Assembly (NCBI GenBank): GCA_010015805.1 | Contig: ML978137.1 | Coordinates: 248,001 to 312,000, forward strand | DNA length: 64,000 nt | Direction: 5' to 3' | From: Rhizodiscina lignyota | Lineage: Eukaryota; Ascomycota; Dothideomycetes; Aulographales; Rhizodiscinaceae | Shown: one piece after another, positions 45,002 to 55,870 of the stretch | Numbering within the stretch: the stretch's first letter is position 1 | Layout: the number at the start of each line of letters is the position of its first letter | Made by a program: the position numbers and the translations under genes | Notes under the pieces: generated by a model | The model's input: only the letters and a program-made list of their open reading frames with translations | Database searches by the model: none | What the model was told of the DNA's origin: nothing

Positions 45002-47087
45002 ATACATTCGATGTTTGTAGACATTAGCGCTGGCGTTGGCGGCTTCTGGTACATATTGCATTTACAACACTGTCGTATGGGATGGATATGAAATTCAAAA
45101 GGTACACTAGGAATGATCTTGTTGTATATTATGGGAATGTACAGTACATAACTGATGGGAGCATATCCTAGAAGAGGGATGTTCCAGAGACGGACCTTGA
45201 TATTAATACCACAAACGTATCAGTCATAACTTTACCACCGGCGTAGAAACCGCTGTCTTTTGGTGGTTGGAGTATGGTTGCAACAGGAAGTAAGGAGAGA
45301 TTTGGGGGCATCTGGATTCGAGGCTGATGGAAAGACCACGAGTGGCTCAAATCCGGGGTGAGTCCGAGATGGTGATGGAGGCTTGAAGCCACAAAGCTTG
45401 ATATGTATGGGAGGTTATTGAGCCATCTTTGAAAGGGGGCCGCTTACCTGCAGTCTATGAGACATGTATATTGTGCCAGAATACCTGTGCGTTCGATCGT
45501 CGTATCTGCGCGCCATCACTTTGACAATGCCAGAAGAAATCTCCATAGGCGATTCACGTACCCTGCAGACTCCAAAGATAACGGGAGATTCTTATCGCAA
45601 CTATCTACGTTTCCCAGGGCTGAAGACCCTAGATCGTAGGTTTGAGACGGACGATCTCTTGTAAACTGCTTCATCAAACGGCCGCCCTGCATACATCCAC
45701 ACCTATGTACTCTGAAAATACTTCCGAGAAGCGCTCCCCAATCGCTAGGTTGGGTCTCGAGACAGCATCTCGAAGCGCTGACTCATTCCGAAATGGCAGC
45801 CTACTCTAAATTCCATCCAAGAAGATTTCGAAGGTGCTATTTCGAGCGAGAGAAGGTCGTGTGGTTCTCGAAGTCCCGGTATCTGGAGAGCGGGGGCTTT
45901 TTGGCGGTTCGCGCCGTCCAATCCGCTTCGTTGCGCACCAAACAAAGAACGTCGTGGAGGCCCACATGAAACACGGCACCCCTTCACCACCACTACCTTC
46001 AATCATCCTCCACCCGCGTCCATCTTCCGCGACATCGACGCACGGAGAGGTCGCTTGTCACAGAAGTGGTCGTGTGCGACGGAGAGAAAGCTTCTCGGCG
46101 AAAAGCAGAAGGTCTCAGATCGATTCTACCGCGAACCTCAGCGCCACACAAACATCGGCCACCGCTTTGGCCTCGATCCACTGACCCTGCAAAAGCCTGT
46201 GCGACTCGATGCCACTCCGACAACTCCAGTGTATGAGCAGCTCTGTTACGCGTGAGCAGGCGCGACGCTGCCGAGTCACTGCTTTTGATCCAGCGTGACA
46301 GTATTCAGGGAGGCTGTATCACCACCCTGAGTGGAGCAGAATTACCCAGGCCGGCTAAGATCGGTGCTCTTCATTCACCCAAGATTAGTGTTGAGAGCTC
46401 TAACACACGTTTGGCCGCCGCGATAAACGCCCAGAAGGCAAGATATTTCCAAACACCACCTGCGGCGCATGTCCGTGTCACCAGCGCGCGCGGAAAGAAA
46501 CGCCGCTTTGACGTTTCTGCCAAAATCGACTCGGAATGGCCCATTGGTCGTGGCTGCTTCCAGACTCCCCTACATGCTTCTCTACTCTGTCAGAGCGTTG
46601 CTGTGCTTGGCGATCCACTGGAATCTGTGCCTCGATTTTGGTGAACGTATTGCTCATAAGACCCCGCGCATACCCTTTGCTGCCGCGATAACGCGCAATC
46701 GCTCTGGTACGGTGGATCATGTGGCATTTTCATCGCTGCAGGACTTTCTTTTATCTGTAAATTTGGACAATGCTATTGTTCTTCACTTTCTCTCCTTCAG
46801 TTCACTTCTTTGGGCAGGCTCCCTTGCCATTATTCTTTCTTTGTTCTATTGTCACCATTCACATTGATTTGACAATAAGACCAGCCACTGCCGACTCACC
46901 ATACTATTGAGTGCATTCTTGCTATATTCTAGCATCTAACGATTTCTACGAAATTCCCCTTCCTTTATAACCTGCGACGTCTGCGACGAACAGCTTCCTC
47001 CCTTTTCCAGAGATATCGACATCTTGCGGGCTCAAGACAATTCGACATTACGACACCATTGCTTTAAAGATACCCGATAGAACGTTT
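45002..47087. other. Gene-poor interval, 2.1 kb
   Basis: Several short open frames (for example 46055-46255 ending TTPVYEQLCYA) lack domains or introns that would extend them. The last 200 bp, with CCTTTATAACC near 46960-46970, look like promoter and leader of the following gene. Confidence 0.45.
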
Positions 47088-48440
47088 ATGACCTTCTCTC
47101 GACAGCTCTCCTTCAAGATGCTCGTCACGACTTTGGCACTCCTCTCCTGCCTCTCCGGCATCAACGCTCATTCATGGGTCGAGCAGATGTACGTCATCAA
47201 GGATGGCAAGTACACTGGTAATCCGGGATACATGCGTGGCTACAACCCTCGCGGTCCCAGCTTCACCGACTCTCTCAATCAGAACCTCGTCCCCGCGCTA
47301 TCGAGCGGGCGCCTTCGCATCAGCGACGCCGACCCGATGTGCAAGTCCACTCAGCAGACATCGAACCAGACATCTGGCTACCCCAAGCTGAATGCCTCCC
47401 CAGGCGACATGGTCGCCCTCCGCTATCTCGAGAACGGTCACGTCACCCTCCCACAGAACCAGATCGGCAAGCCAGGCTCTGGCGGCACTGTCATGATCTA
47501 CGCGACATCACAGCCGAAACAAAATGAGAAGTTGACAGACGTTCTGCAATGGACTACAAATGGCACTGGCGGTGACAAGCGTGGGCAGCTTCTCACGGTA
47601 CAGAATTTTGATGATGGCCGCTGTTACCAGATCAACAGCTCCCCGATGTCTACCCAGCGCCAACAGGAGTTCCCCAACAAGCCTGCGGGTCAACCAAGCG
47701 CACCAAATGAGGAGATGTGGTGCGAAACAGATGTCCAGCTGCCTTCCAATATCAGCACGAACTCCGATCTGACACTGTATTGGGCTTGGCAGTGGAACAC
47801 GGCATCTGGCGCTGATCCGGGCATACCTAATGGCAAGGACGAGTGGTACACGAGCTGCATGGACGTCAACATCGCCGCACAGGGTCAAATCTCAAAGTCA
47901 AGTGTCAACCCTCCAAAAAAGCTGCTGGTCCAAGATCCGCAGCAAAGCGCCAACCCGCACGCTCAGCAGCGCTCCCAGAACATGACACTACCTGATGGAG
48001 GACCTGACGGCGGTGACGGCAACTTGGCCAACGCTGCTCCTATTTCCGGTAGCTCCTCTGGAGCAGCTGCTCCTGCGACTTCTGGAGGTGCTTCCTCCGC
48101 TCCTGCGGCCTCATCCGCCACCTCCCCTCCGTCTGCACCCTCTCCATCAGCCACGAGCATCTCCAACTCTCCAATGTTCCCTGGCCTCACTAGCGTCGCA
48201 CCAATTCCCTTCCCAACGAACGGCATCCCGCAGGTTCCTGCATCTCAGGCCCCTGCATCTCAACCCCCTGCATCCCAAGGCCCTCCATCTGCTGGCTCCA
48301 TTGGCGGCACCGGAGGCGCTCACACAATGACGCTCACGCAAATCCTTACCGTCACGTTCAAGGGCAAGCGCAGCATCGAAACGCGCACCGCGACCGTCTC
48401 GGATGTCGCAGCTGGAAAGCGCCGCAACATTTTCTCATGA
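47088..48440 (+). CDS. Secreted LPMO-like copper protein (His-brace, DUF7492-type)
   Basis: A single exon of 450 aa. A signal peptide ends GINA, leaving HSWVEQMYVI as the mature N-terminus. An N-terminal histidine of this kind, plus the internal His in LENGHVTLP, could form the copper histidine brace of lytic polysaccharide monooxygenases. The N-terminal domain (about 28-285) has paired cysteines (DPMCKS, GRCYQI, EMWCETD, TSCMDV) and ends in DEWYTSCMDV. A Ser/Pro/Ala-rich, probably O-glycosylated linker with ASQ-repeats (VPASQAPASQPPASQGPPS) leads to a basic tail (VTFKGKRSIETRTATV). LPMOs cut crystalline polysaccharides oxidatively outside the cell. The internal ATG at 47118 gives a more compact signal peptide. 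Activity is not provable from sequence. Confidence 0.82.
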   Translation: MTFSRQLSFKMLVTTLALLSCLSGINAHSWVEQMYVIKDGKYTGNPGYMRGYNPRGPSFTDSLNQNLVPALSSGRLRISDADPMCKSTQQTSNQTSGYPKLNASPGDMVALRYLENGHVTLPQNQIGKPGSGGTVMIYATSQPKQNEKLTDVLQWTTNGTGGDKRGQLLTVQNFDDGRCYQINSSPMSTQRQQEFPNKPAGQPSAPNEEMWCETDVQLPSNISTNSDLTLYWAWQWNTASGADPGIPNGKDEWYTSCMDVNIAAQGQISKSSVNPPKKLLVQDPQQSANPHAQQRSQNMTLPDGGPDGGDGNLANAAPISGSSSGAAAPATSGGASSAPAASSATSPPSAPSPSATSISNSPMFPGLTSVAPIPFPTNGIPQVPASQAPASQPPASQGPPSAGSIGGTGGAHTMTLTQILTVTFKGKRSIETRTATVSDVAAGKRRNIFS

Positions 48441-49104
48441 GCCACGGCATTCTAGCGTCGGCAGGCTTTCTTCATGGATGGTGATGTCAGAGTTTTGACT
48501 GTTTCCTGTTTCTTCGGCGCATCTGGCGGAGTTCAAAACGGAAAGCTTGGGACATGTTCTGTTCTGGGACATGGGAAACGGGAAACGGAACGGCGATCCT
48601 GGGCTTACAACATGTTTCTGCATAGCGGTGGCGCGTTTGGACTTTTCCTCCTTTGAGCATTTTGAAATTGTGGGCCCTTTTTTTCTCGGGTTGCGCTGGT
48701 TCCGGGCAAACATTTGAACCAGGTCTGGGGAAACGAAACATGGGTTCAATGAGTACATATGATAGGATGATAAATTGAGAATATCATACAAATTCTGGAT
48801 GAAAAAATTATGTCCTTTGATGAGAGTGATTTGTACCCTGATGGTGATACGGAGGAGAGCTAGTCTCCCGCGAGCGAACAGTCTTTTGAGCGCCACTGTT
48901 ACAAGCCCATGCGCGACCAGATACAAGGAGTTCATCTTCAGGGGAACAAGAAATACAGGGCGATGCTTATAAGCCATATCTCTCCGTCTCTTATGTCTTT
49001 GGTGTTGTCTTACAGACATGGAGCTAGTACACTGGCAAATCTCCCTCCACTTGCCGCTTCCTGAAGAGTGTTCCGTGCCCTGCCAGCACAGCACACTTGG
49101 CAAT
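48441..49104. other. Intergenic between convergent genes
   Basis: 3' flanks of the LPMO-like gene (plus) and of the orphan gene (minus). Nothing else seen. Confidence 0.5.
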
Positions 49105-49820
49105 TCAGGACGACTCAATGGAGTCGGCCGAGGCAGTGTTTTTCTTCTTCTTTGCAGCTTTCACTGCAGCTTCTTTCGCCTGACGAAGGCTCTCCCGCTC
49201 TTTGACATCAGCATGTTGTTTCTTTTGTAGCACAATTTCTTTTAACTTCTCCTCTATAAAAGACTTATTAGCTATGCGGCCAGATACAAAGATTTGTAAA
49301 GACAGAAGTGGCAGTCAGTACCTGCGGTTTCCTTATTGCTACCGAGTAAGCCTCCAACCAAAGTATGGGCCATGATTTCGCGCAAAATTGCCATCTGATA
49401 TGCTAGATAGATAAAGGCTAGCATGTATTCAGAGGTCTCCGGGAGACGATATCGAAACAGCTTCAAGTACGCATGGATGCCATGCCTCCACATACGAGCC
49501 GGCATTGGGTACTTCAGCGCCAGCCTATCCAATTCGGAAGGAGAAGGGTGCTGCAACAATGTTTGCAGAGATTCCACCGTCTGGCCATGTTCGTTGGCGG
49601 TTTCGGATTCAGATTCGCCACAACAAATCGCTTTCATAGCTTCGTCGATAGGAACACATTCTGTTCCGACCATAGCAAAGTCATTATAGATGACCTTATG
49701 CCGGCTCTCCACATGCATGTACAACATTGGCCACTGCGGAGTGTAACGAAGCTTCAGTGGACCAGGAGGTAGAAACCGTCGGCGCAGCTCTTGAATATAC
49801 ATACTCTCGAAATCGATCAT
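49105..49820 (-). CDS. Hypothetical helical protein with basic coiled-coil tail, 215 aa
   Basis: Exons 49820-49322 and 49253-49105 (68-nt intron, phase 1). The N-terminal part (FESMYIQELRRRFLPPGPLK, then PQWPMLYMHVESRHKVIYND) is mixed alpha/beta. A central helical region contains PMPARMWRHGIHAYLKLFRY and YMLAFIYLAYQMAILREIMA, hydrophobic but amphipathic. After the splice the tail is lysine- and glutamate-rich (EEKLKEIVLQKKQHADVKER, then AAVKAAKKKK), a likely coiled coil or nuclear localisation signal. I do not recognise the family. It lies next to, and on the same strand as, the tandem paralogue array but lacks its N-terminal domain; its basic tail recalls that of the paralogue at 52780-53812. 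Confidence 0.65.
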
Positions 49821-51299
49821 TTTATAAGTAGAACTTCCCAGCGTTTGGTGATTCTAGAGATCTGAGACTCAAAAAGGTGGGAGCAGTCAACGACGCGATT
49901 ACAACGAGCTTTGGCACAAGGCTCCGTGCCTGAACACTTGAGAAATCGACAACATGTACCATGTAACTGAGTTCAAAGGGATCGAGCGTCGGCCCAAGTG
50001 GTGCGTCCCGTATTGATAGTGATTAAACGGGTGTGCGGGAGCAGAAGTGACGGTAAAAATCTAAAAATCCTTGAGAGTGTAGGCTGAAATTCCGGAACCC
50101 TCTCACAGCCACCATCGCGTGCATGATCCGGTGTAGCTGTGATCCAGTAAAACAGGTCCGAAGGCGCCTAAGACAGCCTGATGCAGCGAGCCGCATGGGA
50201 AGGAAATGGCACGCCTCTCTTGTACCGTGAACGAATACCAGATCGCGACAAAAAATGAAAGGGTACGGGCAGATTGGATCTTTGATGGGCAATTTTCCAG
50301 AACCAGCCATGAGACGGAGCATGAGATGTTGATTTTCTATCGATCTTTTTCGTTAGGATACCCGCTGACCGACGTTAGCGTCATTACTCCCCTCCAGAGG
50401 AAGAAAGACTCGTATTGTCTGTCTCTCAAAGACAAAGCTACATTGAAACATACCAGATGAAGGTTTGCACTGACTTGCGTTTGACTGCGGCTCCAAACAT
50501 TCACTTTCGGAGTGTGTTGAAGCGCGGCTCCAGCCAGTATATGTCATCACCCTCGTAGTTACAGTCACATCAACGGTAAGTAAAGCGTAACTGGCGTAGC
50601 AAACAATGATAGGTCTCATTCTATATATACAGAAGACGTGAAGCATGGATAAAGTTTAGGGTTCAAGATCTTCATTCCGAGATTATGTACGCTTGTCAAT
50701 CGTTGTAGACTTTGTTATAGTGAAAAGTACTGGCGGGTTCACGTAGGGTTTCTCACCACGTAGGGACGGACGTTAGTAAGTTTATATTTGAGGCTGTTAG
50801 GGAGTAGCTTACTGGGCCTGCCTTGGAAGATTTGCTTCTCGTTGTGGTGAAAAAGGGGTGCCGTTGCATGCCTCATACACTTACGTGAAACTGGCTCCTT
50901 CATCGTATGGCGGGATCTGTGGTCCTCATACGTACAGCCTGCAAGCCTCACGACGAGCCAGTCTTGCATTTCCGATTGACAGAAATACCCGTTAAAGGCA
51001 TTACTGTTATGGTATTCAGGGATTCTATCCGAAATCCAAGGTTGAAGCTATAAGTCTCACGATAATATGTCAGTCACGCACTGCCAACCAGCAGTCCGGA
51101 AAGGTCTCCATCTGGAGGTATACGAGCGATATTTTTAATCGGATCTCTCACAATGCACAGCATCAATGAATAAGATATGTTTCGGTCGAGTAGAGTGCAA
51201 TTCCTAGTATTGCCACAAGTGGCGGGAAAAGAATTGTACATATGCTTCCTCGTGGGGAAGACGCGCTTCTGTGCGCAATTGAAGTTCTCAAAGTTCTTG
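49821..51299. other. Intergenic, possible relic of the tandem family
   Basis: On the minus strand at 50240-50451, fragments reading TIRVFLPLEG and LMLRLMAGSGKLPIKDP are reminiscent of two conserved stretches of the tandem paralogues (strand IxxxxPF and LxLRLxxxxGP), separated by a stop. This is weak. The rest shows nothing. Confidence 0.3.
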
Positions 51300-52195
51300 C
51301 TACTCAAAGAGATCGTAGCATGCTCCATGGAGGTCGTGCTCCCTGATGAAGTTCTCCTTCAAGTACGTGAACAACTCTTGACCTCTCATAGCTGGTACCG
51401 CCAGCACGCCACTCTCAATGCGCTGGAACAGCCATGAGAGCTCCAGTAGTTCTTCGTACTTTGGGGAATCGTCCCCCTCGAAGATCTCACGGAGGTAGTC
51501 GCAGAAGAAGTACGCCAGTGTCAGATTCTGTGTCTTCATCTGATCGATGCCCTTTTGCACCTCTCTGCAGAGAATATCGAGCTCATATCGGTCGTCTTCC
51601 GCCTGTTCGTGGCGTTCCAGCCACATCTCATAGTCGTCTTCTCGGTCATACTCCTCATCCTCGGGGTGCCTAAGTGAAGCGTAATATCTTTTTGTGAAGC
51701 AGAGTGAATAGATGTAGAGGGGAAGCATACGTGACATGTTCTCTGTATGGCGGCGGGGGATGCGGCGAATACAACGGGGGTCCTTCTTGAGATGCCGTTT
51801 CCTGCGCCGATTAGTCTTAGCCTTGACTTTTGATATCCTATTCAACTTACATTGCCTACGTTTCCACCATCCACTTGGACATGGTCTCCGTTTTCGCCAT
51901 CCGCTTCGGCATCGTCTGTGTTTGCCATGGCGACCGCGAAGACTTGCTCACCCTGGGAGACGACGTCGTCGAGCTTGTCATGTCGATGGAGGTGTGGGCC
52001 ATTCCAAGCATACAGACGGGCCTCGAGCATTTCCTCATTAAGCAGGCTTTGCTCTTGAGCTCGCACCCGCAGAGACGTCATCAGGTCATCTACGCTCCTT
52101 GCCGTGTCCATAGGTATGATGAATGAATCCTGGCTATATTCATCGTCCTCATATTCCACAGCGAGATGGACCATGTAGCGTTTGATGGTAGCCAT
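51300..52195 (-). CDS. Tandem-family member A: UBL-like N-terminus, acidic helical C-terminus
   Basis: Exons 52195-51851, 51801-51731 and 51669-51300 give 261 aa. Residues 1-92 match the domain shared by the four neighbouring genes: KRYMVHLAVEYED, a strand ending in the FIIPM position, VDDLMTSLRVRAQEQ, LEARLYAWNGPHL, HDKLDDVVSQGEQVFAVA. The predicted pattern (strand, strand, helix, two strands, short helix, strand) resembles a ubiquitin-like beta-grasp. A short acidic/proline linker spans the exon 2 region. The C-terminal half is rich in Asp/Glu/Tyr and helical (MWLERHEQAEDDRYELDILC, YFFCDYLREIFEGDDSPKYE). No catalytic signature is seen. The start ATG follows a CAACA-rich leader like those of its paralogues. 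Function unknown. Confidence 0.72.
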
Positions 52196-52779
52196 TGTTG
52201 TAGGACCACCGTTTAGCAGGGAAATGTTGTTGTTGAGAAAGTTGAAAGAATTTTGAAAGATGTTGTGGGTAATAACGCGCTATGCTGGCACATGACGCGA
52301 CACGTTGCCCGAGCGACCACCCCACACTTAGATAACTTCCATACGCGCTGTTCTGGGAAGCCGGAGTCTTAACCATCTCTCATTTTCTTATAAGTGATTA
52401 TGTGTGTGATGAGGGATTTATTCCCCAACGATGACAACGTGGCGGAGTTGGAACGATGTTGGAAACCGATATCACAAGTCAGTCTCATACTTCAACGTGA
52501 ACGAGACCATCTCCAAGAGTAGATTGCGGGGCCATGAATTTAGAGGGGGAAATTCTATGTGCAAGTCTTCATAGTGAAGCTATGTGCTACTGCTAGGTAC
52601 TTGTGCTCTTTCCTTTTGTCACTTGAAAAGTTCAGGATCCTGTGTGGATCCAACCGAAATCGATCATGTCGTCGTATGCGCCACAGAAATGTGAATTGCA
52701 GCTGCGCATCAGAATACCTCCTACTCTGTCTCAGATGGCTCAGCACAAGAATGAAGTTGAGGAGAGCAAATCAGTCCTC
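52196..52779. other. Intergenic spacer in the tandem array
   Basis: 584 bp between member A and member B; the part near 52200-52260 is the leader of member A. Nothing else recognised. Confidence 0.5.
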
Positions 52780-53812
52780 CTACAACTTAACATGGTGAGC
52801 CGTCTGCGCCTTCTTGCCCTTTCTACCCTTCTTTTCTCTTTCCTTCTTATCTCTCTTCTTGTTCGCCTTCAGGTTGTTCTCTAGTTCTTTGGCATCATCA
52901 GTGTCTTGGATATTTCCGGCATCCTCAGTGCTCTCAACCTCCGCCTTCTCAACTCTCTTGAAGATGTTGAGGAGACCTCCGTGAAATCCATGCTCCGCCA
53001 TGAACTCCACAATCTCATCATCGGTCATGTCGGGTAGATCTGGCTTCCTGGCCTCGAGATCATCCTTCAACGCGAAGACGCGGGGAAGGAAATCAAGTAT
53101 CCAGTAACGTTTGAGATGGAGCAGATGATAGCCGATCCAATTGCGGATTATGACACCAGTCTTGCCCTTCAATCCCAGATGTTCTAGAAAAGGGTCCAGA
53201 GTAATCTCGCGTTCGATATACGTCAATACTCCGTCGAGGATGTCAGGGGGAGTTTCCTCGATGTACAGGTCGATGAGGGCCTCGTCGTACCTAGTATTCT
53301 CGGTCAGTTTCATACAACTTGATTATGAAATTATGAGGTTAGGTTTAAACGTACGCGACGTACAGTGAACCCGTGATGAACGATCGATTCTTGCCGTCCG
53401 CACGGACTTCACCGCCATGATGATGAGGGCTCTGTATTACGTTAGCCCGTGTGCGCGATCGGAATATTTGCTGACTTACGCAAGGCCGGGTAGCGTAGGG
53501 GCTCATAGCGAGACGCGCAAGCGGACAATTTCTCGCAATGTACGCCCAGATCTCCTCCTTCGCGGGATCGAGGACAACGGTAGACAAAGTGTCACGGTTG
53601 TACATGGACGGGCCGTCGAACGTATTCAAGTAGAGAGTCAAGCAATGCCGCATCTTCATGGTGCCTTGCTCGACAGCCCGGAACTTGATTTCCCTGACCA
53701 AATCATGGACCGGAGCACTCGGGTTGAAGGGAACGATGATCCTGATTTTTTGATCGTCTGGTTCGGGCTTCTTCTCGAAGAAGTTGATGATGTATCGGTG
53801 AGTGTCCGCCAT
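52780..53812 (-). CDS. Tandem-family member B: UBL-like N-terminus, long helical and lysine-rich C-terminus
   Basis: Exons 53812-53480, 53431-53355 and 53290-52780 give 306 aa. The shared domain covers about residues 1-95: HRYIINFFEKK, IRIIVPFNPSAPVHDLVREI, KFRAVEQ, LTLYLNTFDGPSM, RDTLSTVVLDPAKEEIWAYI. The second splice (GTACGT donor, 53354) rebuilds SLYVAYDEALIDLYIEE. The C-terminal region is helical (PPDILDGVLTYIEREITLDP, IIRNWIGYHLLHLKRYWILD) and ends in a dense basic tail (NKKRDKKEREKKGRKGKK), a probable nuclear/nucleolar signal or nucleic-acid contact. An in-frame ATG 28 codons upstream exists, but MADTHRY aligns with the starts of the paralogues. Function unknown. Confidence 0.72.
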
Positions 53813-54178
53813 GATGTTCGTGCTGTTGCGGTGTGGAGGTGTTGTGGTTAAGAGAGTTGAGAAGATACTCAAAAGTTTTGTGCGTGATGGCGTCACGCGT
53901 GTATTACAGCCGGCGGGAGTGAAGCGAAACCCAACAGGATGAGTGTTTGGAGAGAAACGGAAGCTTAAAGTTTAGTCTGCTCTTCACACAATCCGCACTG
54001 ACCAGGATGTCCCGCTAGCTATGCGAATTAGAAGGGGACAGAAGAGTGAATTAAAAGACACAATGTCGACTGCTCCAAATATGCGAGAAGACACTAGCTC
54101 CACTGCTTGCCTTTTAATCGTTCTCATCTTTTTCACTGCCTCCAATGTCAACCGTAACAATGATGTTCATTCAGCTAC
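53813..54178. other. Intergenic spacer in the tandem array
   Basis: 366 bp; leader and promoter of member B plus 3' flank of member C. Nothing else seen. Confidence 0.5.
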
Positions 54179-55031
54179 CTATTGTCCATGGATACCTGTG
54201 AGTTCTTCGAACGGAGCATAAGTTATACCATGATATGCTGTCTCAATAACAGTCACCCGATTCGCGTCTAATACTTCGGGCGGCATCTGCCCTAGGCGTC
54301 CCAGAATCACTTCCATCTGGTCCAGGTCGCCGTAAGTTAGCTCGGGGAATCCAGGGTGGTCATTCAAGATGTCGCGGTAAACGGCGCGAAAGTCATGTTG
54401 AGTTTTGAAGACGTTGTCGATGAGATCTCGTATCTCGTCCTTCCGTTGAGGCAGCTCCGAGATTGGGCGGCGTCGTGGAGTTGCAGTGCGGGAACTTTGA
54501 GATGAAACCTTTTGCTTTTTATGATATGATACTGCGGTCTCTGCCTCGATAGCATCGTCGAGATGCTTTGAAGGTGTGCGCGTTTGCTGGGGGTGACCTC
54601 GCCGAAGCCGCTTCCTTGGCCTTGACGGTTCAGAGTCTGGTTCGCTCGTAAGATCGATTACTTCCTGTGATTGTTTAGCAATTGCAAGGCTGTTATCTGA
54701 CAATATAGCTCACCGTATCCCGTTCAGAACTAACGCCTTCTTCACTTTGGCCATGCAGAGTATCCTGGAACACGGCAAAGATGACTTCCGTAGCAGGTGT
54801 CACCACTACTGATGACAGCTTGTCTCGTGGTGAGATGAACGGGCCGCCAGCGCTGCCAAGGCGAAGCTTGAGGTTGCCTTTGTTGATCAGATGTTCTTCG
54901 ACGGCTCGAGTGCGGATCTCTTCGAGGAAGGTGGATACAAGTGCATCGGACTGAAACGGAACCAGGAGAGAGATATCGTTTGGTTCGCCTGATTGCTGTG
55001 CATTCACGATCGTAATCGTGTACCGCTCCAT
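54179..55031 (-). CDS. Tandem-family member C: UBL-like N-terminus with SUMO-interacting motif
   Basis: Exons 55031-54714 and 54664-54179 give 267 aa. The shared domain occupies about residues 1-90: ERYTITIVNAQQ, ISLLVPFQSDALVSTFLEEI, RTRAVEE, LKLRLGSAGGPFI, RDKLSSVVVTPATEVIFAVF. Immediately after the splice comes EVIDLTSEPDSEP, a close match to a SUMO-interacting motif (hydrophobic core VIDL, then acidic/serine), followed by the basic patch RPRKRLRRG, a good nuclear localisation signal. The C-terminus is helical (RKDEIRDLIDNVFKTQHDFR, DLDQMEVILGRLGQMPPEVL). The combination of ubiquitin-like-looking domain, SIM and NLS suggests a nuclear adaptor in ubiquitin/SUMO signalling, but that is inference. 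Confidence 0.72.
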
Positions 55032-55404
55032 GTTGAGCAGGGAGCAAAGGAATGGTGTTAGTGTGGTGGGCAAGTTGTGGCAAGATAAGCGCAGGATGAA
55101 GGGCAGAAAGTATTATAGAGCTAAGAGGTGAAACAGGGGGAAATAAACGTTAGAATGATGAAGTAAATCCCAGACGTCTATTCATCTAGCAGCATACCCT
55201 TCACTGCCGGAAACCATGTGAAGCTTCTGATTCAAAAGCGATAGCTTCACTCCTCAATCCCCCCAGTTCGCCATTTGTATCACCTAAGTGCCTTGTCATT
55301 CCATCTGACGACTATCCCGCCAAGTCCACTAACACGGCTCAGGCTCTCCACTTCCTACTGTGCGGGAGATGATTCGGTTTCGCGCGTGCATGGTAGGCTA
55401 CAGC
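55032..55404. other. Intergenic spacer in the tandem array
   Basis: 373 bp; leader of member C and 3' flank of member D. Nothing else seen. Confidence 0.5.
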
Positions 55405-55870
55405 TCAACAACTGTTTTTGGCAGTATTATCGGGTGGTTCCGCCTCATCACTAGGACGAGGAGAGAGACCAATCTTGCCAACTCGCGAAGCCTGTGCCAG
55501 ATTAGGACACTTATTCTACCATGGTGAATATTTTGAATGAGCATTTCCTGCCGCGCAATTCGGCGAAGAGGAAAATTGAGTAAGACAGGTGCAGGCATAC
55601 CGTAGTAGCAAAGATCTCATATCTTACAGGCACACCGACGATATCTGCGAGGAAATCATTCTCCCAGACAAGGGGTCCATCTTCGCAGCCAAGACGGAGA
55701 ACGAAACGGTCGTGCTTTGTGAGGATGCCTATTTTGACTGCGCGAGACTGAACTTCATCGTGTAGCTCCTTGAAGGTTCGGTTAGGATAGAAGGAAATCA
55801 TCATAGAATCCTTCACCACGAATGCGTTGTCTTTGTGGACGATGAAGTTAACTTTGTATGGCTCCCGCAT
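55405..55870 (-). CDS. Tandem-family member D: nearly stand-alone UBL-like domain, 118 aa
   Basis: Exons 55870-55601 and 55491-55405. The first exon carries the whole shared domain: EPYKVNFIVHKDN, DSMMISFYPNRTFKELHDEV, QSRAVKIG, FVLRLGCEDGPLV, NDFLADIVGVPVRYEIFATT. The proposed 109-nt intron uses a GTATGC donor and a CCTAAT branch point 5 nt before GGCACAG, giving a short hydrophilic tail (KIGLSPRPSDEAEPPDNTAK). A nearer acceptor (GCGGCAG) also keeps an open frame but gives a less protein-like tail. It is the shortest copy and lacks the helical C-terminal region of its siblings; truncation or the ancestral form are both possible. Function unknown. Confidence 0.62.

Noticed and set aside
45834-46255. 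Overlapping open frames (basic protein ending YEQLCYA)
   Set aside because: No ATG in good context, no domains, and overlapping frames of equal length on both strands.
55492-55600. Alternative end of tandem member D using the GCGGCAG acceptor
   Set aside because: It gives a hydrophobic, arginine-rich tail unlike the siblings; the downstream CCTAAT...GCACAG site gives a hydrophilic tail. Not excluded without cDNA.
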